From assembly GCA_035079385.1 (NCBI GenBank), contig JAVHKY010000010.1:496001-560000 (forward strand): a stretch of DNA of 64,000 bases. Direction: 5' to 3'. The position numbers and the translations under genes are program-made. Source of the stretch: Aspidiotus rigidus. Lineage: Eukaryota > Arthropoda > Insecta > Hemiptera > Diaspididae. Under the pieces are notes generated by a model. The model made no database searches. It was not told where the DNA came from and saw nothing but the letters and a program-made list of their open reading frames with translations. Position 1 is the first letter of the stretch; each line of letters begins with the position of its first letter. Positions 59,783 through 64,000 of this stretch are shown here, piece by piece.

Positions 59783-59810
59783 GTTTCGTCCGCTTAGCGA
59801 ACATTATCAG
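59783..59810 (-). ncRNA. Hammerhead-ribozyme-like core, copy 2
   Basis: On the minus strand CTGATAA, then GTTCGC-TAA-GCGGAC able to form stem II with one G-T pair, then GAAAC. The first box has one change from the consensus CTGATGA. Flanking bases differ from copy 1, but the core layout and spacing are the same. Confidence 0.4.
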
Positions 59811-59835
59811 GGTCGAACATGTCGATGTGTCTGTA

Positions 59836-60035
59836 CAGGGTGTCCACTTGTCTGGAAAATCTGGAAGTCAGGGAAAATTGGGAATTTTACTCAAAGTCAG
59901 GGAATTTTCTCAGGTACGTCAAAAAAAGTTCGAGCTAAAAAGTTTTTCCTTTTCCTTTTTTTTTTTTTTTGCTTTTCAGTGGAGATTATGTATGGTCTGA
60001 AAAAACCTGAAAAAGGAGAAAAAGTGGACACCCTG
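59836..60035. mobile_element. 200-bp MITE with CAGGGTGTCCACTT ends
   Basis: Terminal inverted repeats CAGGGTGTCCACTT and AAGTGGACACCCTG (one mismatch inside allowed). The five bases CTGTA stand directly on each side (59831-59835 and 60036-60040), a possible target duplication. Confidence 0.7.
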
Positions 60036-60325
60036 CTGTAATTGGATGATGGTTTCCGGCTCCATCTTTGTCGCGCATGTCCGACTGAGTTACGTCAATA
60101 GATATCCTGTTCGTTAGGTTTGTTAATATCTCGGAAATCCGCGTCGGTGTTCATTCTTCTAAAGAATTTGCCTGATAATCTCTCAACTTGCACCTTCAGT
60201 CGGCAATGAAATGTTGGCTGGACAAAAAGCATTATAAGTATATATCCTCAACCTGAAATGAGATTAGTAAAACGTTTCTTCTTCTCCCTGAGGTGTAGGA
60301 CAGTCTGACCGTGTGGATGTATAAT

Positions 60326-60607
60326 CAATTAATTTAATGTTTGCCGATAAATGTTCAAATTTTACATTTAGCCCAAGTGTTCGAGAAGTCTTTGAAATCA
60401 CGTGTGATCCAGGATTGAAATGAGTCTCGAAGCTCCTATCATTTGAGATGGATTTTGGATATTGCGGGCAATTAATTTAATGTTTGCCGGTAAATGTTCA
60501 AATTTAGCCCAAGTATTCGAGAAGTCTTGAAATCACGTGTGATCCAGGATTGAAATGAGTCTCGAAGCTCCTATCATTTGAGATGGGAGTTATTTTGGAT
60601 ATTGCGG
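60326..60607. repeat. Tandem duplication, unit about 140 bp
   Basis: Copy 1 (60326-60468) and copy 2 (60469-60607) both run from 'caattaatttaatgtttgccg' to 'ttttggatattgcgg'. Differences are a few small indels and substitutions. Confidence 0.9.
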
Positions 60608-62880
60608 AACGTAGTTCGGATGTTAGATGTTTAAATACCTCACTACACTCGATTATCTTCCTTTCTTCGGGTTCAATCGACTCTGCATTTGTCGCCCGTT
60701 CGAAAAGTAATCAAAACAAATCGCCTCGTATTCGATTCGCGATGAATATCGCGCGGATTTAAGTAATACTCTTTCATATTGCTATTGAACGCGTACTTCC
60801 TTTCATGCTCCAAATAGCGAAATACTTGGCGGCGTACGGTACCTTAAACGTCAGCTCGCTGGATAAACATACAGTTCATTAACGAAAACGTATAAAAATA
60901 ACAGTTTTCTCGTCTTCTTTTTTCTGTTCTTTTGCTTTTCTGCTGGGCGCACATTTTATGAATATTACTTCGAGTGACGTGTAAGAAAACATTTTATAAT
61001 TTGGCAGTCGCCCTTTCAAACCGAGACGAGAGCGAGAGAACGCACAAAAGTCGCCGTCTACATACGCTCGTACATCAGCTGCGTGAATCGCAATTAGTCG
61101 CAATTTATATCATCCTGGGTCCATAGCGTGTCATACTAAAGTGCAGCATTCATCTTGAATGACGAGAGAGATTTTACGATGGCAGTCAATTGAAGAGAGG
61201 CATCAGGATCGTACGTTATTATTGATCGATCGACTGCAATAGATTTTCAATAAAATGAGAACATACCATTAGGCATTATTAGGGGCTTAATTGTTGCACG
61301 TTTTGTATGCACATTGCAGCATCCGAATATCAATTGAAATAGTTATTTCAGTTTAATGAGCAACCTTCGTATTGACCTGATATTTTTGATCGTACGTGAT
61401 TATTTCACCTATTTATTTCTAGCCCAACAGTTGGTGTTCTAAAAGTCCATAGAGTCGTTGTTCGATCGTATCTAAGAAAACTGACCATTAATTATTCGAT
61501 AACAATCGTGTTGACGCGCGCTCAGTAGTGCGAACGAGAATCGTCGCGCGTGAAGGGAAAAAAAAAGAAGAATTATGGTAGGCTAGACAGATGAAAAGTA
61601 TATTAAAAAAAATAGGAACATATTATGTCAGCCTAGCATAATTTCAATACATTTTTCTAAAGGCGAGCCAAATTTGAGTCAGAAAGTTCATAACGAGGTC
61701 GCGTATTCGCTCCAAATGTGTGCGTGTTACATAGTTCTAGACGAAAATTAGTCTGAGTATTATTTTTTTTTTGTTCTTTCTTTTTAGAATCCTTGAGATC
61801 GTACTGTCACTTTCAATGTCCAGCAACGATGATTTTTCTTGTAAAGCGGAAGAGGTGCAAAAGGTTACTTATACTTATTTCTGTAAGTTAAAGAGCTTTG
61901 CAAGCCTCAGAGACCTACATACGATATAATATACTATCTGACCCTGACTTTGATTGAAGATAGTTTCAACATTATCGGTTGTAGTTTCTTACCAATTTGC
62001 ATGAATTTTTAGTGTTCGGTTCTCCTTACTCTTCTTCTCATGTCTTTGTGGATATTTTCGAAATTTCGTTTTTCCTCTTCACCTCTGACTAGTTCAGTCA
62101 CGTAATCCGTCTACGTCAACTTTATTCGTATCGAAGAACCAAAATTTCGGGAATGTTAGAAAGAGGAGAGTTGAAAATATATTAATATTTTTTAAATTTC
62201 CGGGCGGTAAGATTTTAAGTGAAATTAGAAGCCCGCTAATCCTGCAAAGGTATCTCAGAGAAGTGTCTCGACAGAAAAGAACAGAAGCTGTAGGCGGCTG
62301 AAATGTTCAGAACAGTTGAAAAGGTCAACTTTTACAGAAATTCTTGGGGATAAAATTTTGCTTCATGTTGACTGGAAATCAGAAACCTGTTTCTTGGCAG
62401 ACTATTCAATGAAAATTATCTACCGTCCCCTGGCAGATTGTGGTTGCGAGGAAGGGGGGGGGGGGTTTTGACCTTGTTGAAGGGTTCTGCTGAAATTTTC
62501 GAGGATAGCTGGAATCACTTGAGGGGGAGGAAGTTTTATGATCTGTGAAGAGGCTTGAAATAATTTGTAAATGCAAAATTAAATTTTAAATCATGGAATT
62601 TGAAAAAATTTTGACTTTTTATAGTGAGTTTTGGGAAAATTTCATTGATGAGCAAAATAAGTGTAAAGAGGAATGAGACATTTGGGCTATTTAGTGGTAG
62701 TGTCGTACAATCCCAATTGATGGGCGGCGCAGATGTGGTTAAAAGCTGACAGACCGATCGAAAGCAAATTTCTTTGGAGTCGGAAATTCTATTTTACAAA
62801 TTTTGTTATTTGATTTTATAGCAAATAGATTCGTTTCCGAGTTATTTCAGCTCACCTTTATGAAATCAATGTAGATTTTA
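60608..62880. other. Gene-poor stretch with CpG-rich patch
   Basis: No recognised gene. A CpG-rich patch at about 60690-61100 and another at 61510-61560 stand out from the background and could be a promoter of a gene to the right. A G-run of about 14 bases sits near 62453-62466. Confidence 0.35.
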
Positions 62881-63330
62881 GATGCCACGAGGAAGGATGC
62901 ACATTAGGCTGAGTAGCTCAAAGGGCTCACTCGCAGTCTTAGTTGAGTATAAGTCCAGTATAATGTATATTAGGCTGAGTGGCCTCCAGAAGCCAAGCAT
63001 AAGTCTTGTTTGGTTGATTAGCTTCCGGGGCTCACTCTTAGCTTGGTGTAAGTCTAGTATATTGCTTGTCAGGTCGAAAGGCTCGCTAGGAGTTCATATA
63101 CATGTGTAGGTCCAGTATAAGCGTAGTAGAAAGGCCTGGTACTCGTGTAGCAAAGCTAGCTTCCCTAGTTGGCCTCAATAAGCCTAATTTAAGCCTATTA
63201 TGGACAGCACGTAGTATAGAACTAGTGTTATTATAGAAAAGCGTACCGCCCTAGTTTTACTGAATAGTCTAATATAGGCCTAGTATCAGCATGGTAAACA
63301 ATGAGCCACGAGCTTAGACATCTAGTATAA
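62881..63330. repeat. Degenerate tandem repeat with 'ggctcactc' and 'taagtctagtata'
   Basis: The phrases 'ctgagtrgcc', 'aaggctcactcg', 'taagtctagtata' and 'taggcctagtat' recur about every 60-70 bp through some 450 bp. Same family as 1-230 and 45.78-46.26 kb. The 75-codon frame inside is a by-product. Confidence 0.55.
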
Positions 63331-64000
63331 TCGCTAGTACTATTGTTCGGTATTTATCATGAGAAAGAGCCCTTTTCCGATTGACCTCGTCCTGATTTAG
63401 AAGCTTGGAAGCTTTTCCCTTCCTTAGATCACGTGAAAAGCTGCATACAAGAAGGCCGTAGAAAAGTATCCAGTCAGGGGTCTTCGAGAAGAAAGACTTT
63501 GCTAAATATTCGATGAAAAATGATTTTGACGACAAGCTAGGGAGCATTGTCGAAGCAATATACAGTAATCGTTTGTGTTAGATAATCAACGAATCCGAAA
63601 ATTGGAAGATGAGACACAATCAAAGGAGTATTTCTAGCGCCGTTTGTTCGAAATACAAGTCGTACGCCTTTGCTTGGAGATTTATGGCATAACATTGGAA
63701 GCAGTGTGATGCTGAAAAGTGTTCAACTTTCATGCATTGGTCTGAGAGAGTGCATATTTCAAGAGAAAAATATTAGTTTCGAAATTTTCAAGTTTTCGTG
63801 CTACATGAGAGGCAATTCATATGGACCCAGTTTATTCAAATATGATTATATTGAGTATTATTCGTTAGAGAATTCGAAGGGGAACAATTTTGGTGTCTTG
63901 ACATTTTTCTTAAAACGGCGTATTTTTCGAGTAAAATAAAAAAAACCTCGTTTTGGAAAAAGTCCGAGTCCCTAAAAAAGTTTCCCGGCGCGATGGAGGA
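63331..64000. other. Right edge, no supported gene
   Basis: Open frames at 63547-63314 (minus) and 63670-63939 (plus) carry nothing I recognise and have no splice or start support. Confidence 0.4.

Noticed and set aside
1..64000. CRISPR arrays, bacterial operons, rRNA or tRNA genes
   Set aside because: Spliced animal genes throughout; no regular repeat-spacer array, and no segment with both tRNA A and B boxes and a cloverleaf was found by eye.

Overview
This is AT-rich nuclear DNA from an animal, most likely an insect. The genes are split by short GT-AG introns, many of them 65-90 bp. The gene set (ERp44, NDUFA12, Cdt1, Ku80, aprataxin, regucalcin, an arrestin-domain protein, a nucleotide-sugar transporter) is metazoan. 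The intergenic DNA is full of small inverted-repeat elements and simple tracts. A sternorrhynchan hemipteran is my guess, but the order is not proven by anything seen here. All exon models below were built by eye from splice sites, reading phase and protein-family similarity; none was checked against transcripts.

Left part (1-8.6 kb): repeats, two phase-compatible exons of an unrecognised acidic protein on the plus strand (2583-4382), and Cdt1 on the minus strand (5477-8082), the origin-licensing factor with an N-terminal PCNA-binding box. Next (9-13.7 kb): ERp44 (plus) and NDUFA12 (minus) converge. From 13.7 to 18.4 kb lies a nest of inverted-repeat elements, followed by an intronless SLC35A-type transporter (plus, 18416-19504) converging with a secreted regucalcin/SMP-30 (minus, 20376-24372). 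Then Ku80/XRCC5 (minus, 25616-29002) and an arrestin-domain protein (plus, 30840-33047) diverge from a shared 1.8 kb upstream region.

From 33 to 38 kb are an LTR-retrotransposon remnant with a tRNA-Arg-like primer site, a hammerhead-like motif and a 406-bp hAT MITE with a perfect 8-bp duplication. A possible microprotein (38104-38277) and a compact aprataxin (minus, 38976-40143) follow. The remaining 24 kb (40.1-64 kb) has no gene I recognise. It holds decayed transposon pieces, degenerate tandem repeats, a 600-bp pyrimidine tract, a 140-bp tandem duplication and a second hammerhead-like motif.

Three genome-maintenance genes lie within 35 kb: Cdt1 (replication licensing), Ku80 (double-strand-break end binding) and aprataxin (5'-adenylate removal). 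They are interrupted by unrelated genes, so this is probably chance proximity. The most interesting observations are a tandemly duplicated 99-bp exon in Cdt1, a five-codon last exon (four residues plus stop) giving Ku80 a vertebrate-like acidic tail, the paired hammerhead-like motifs, and the layered inverted repeats that record nested insertion.
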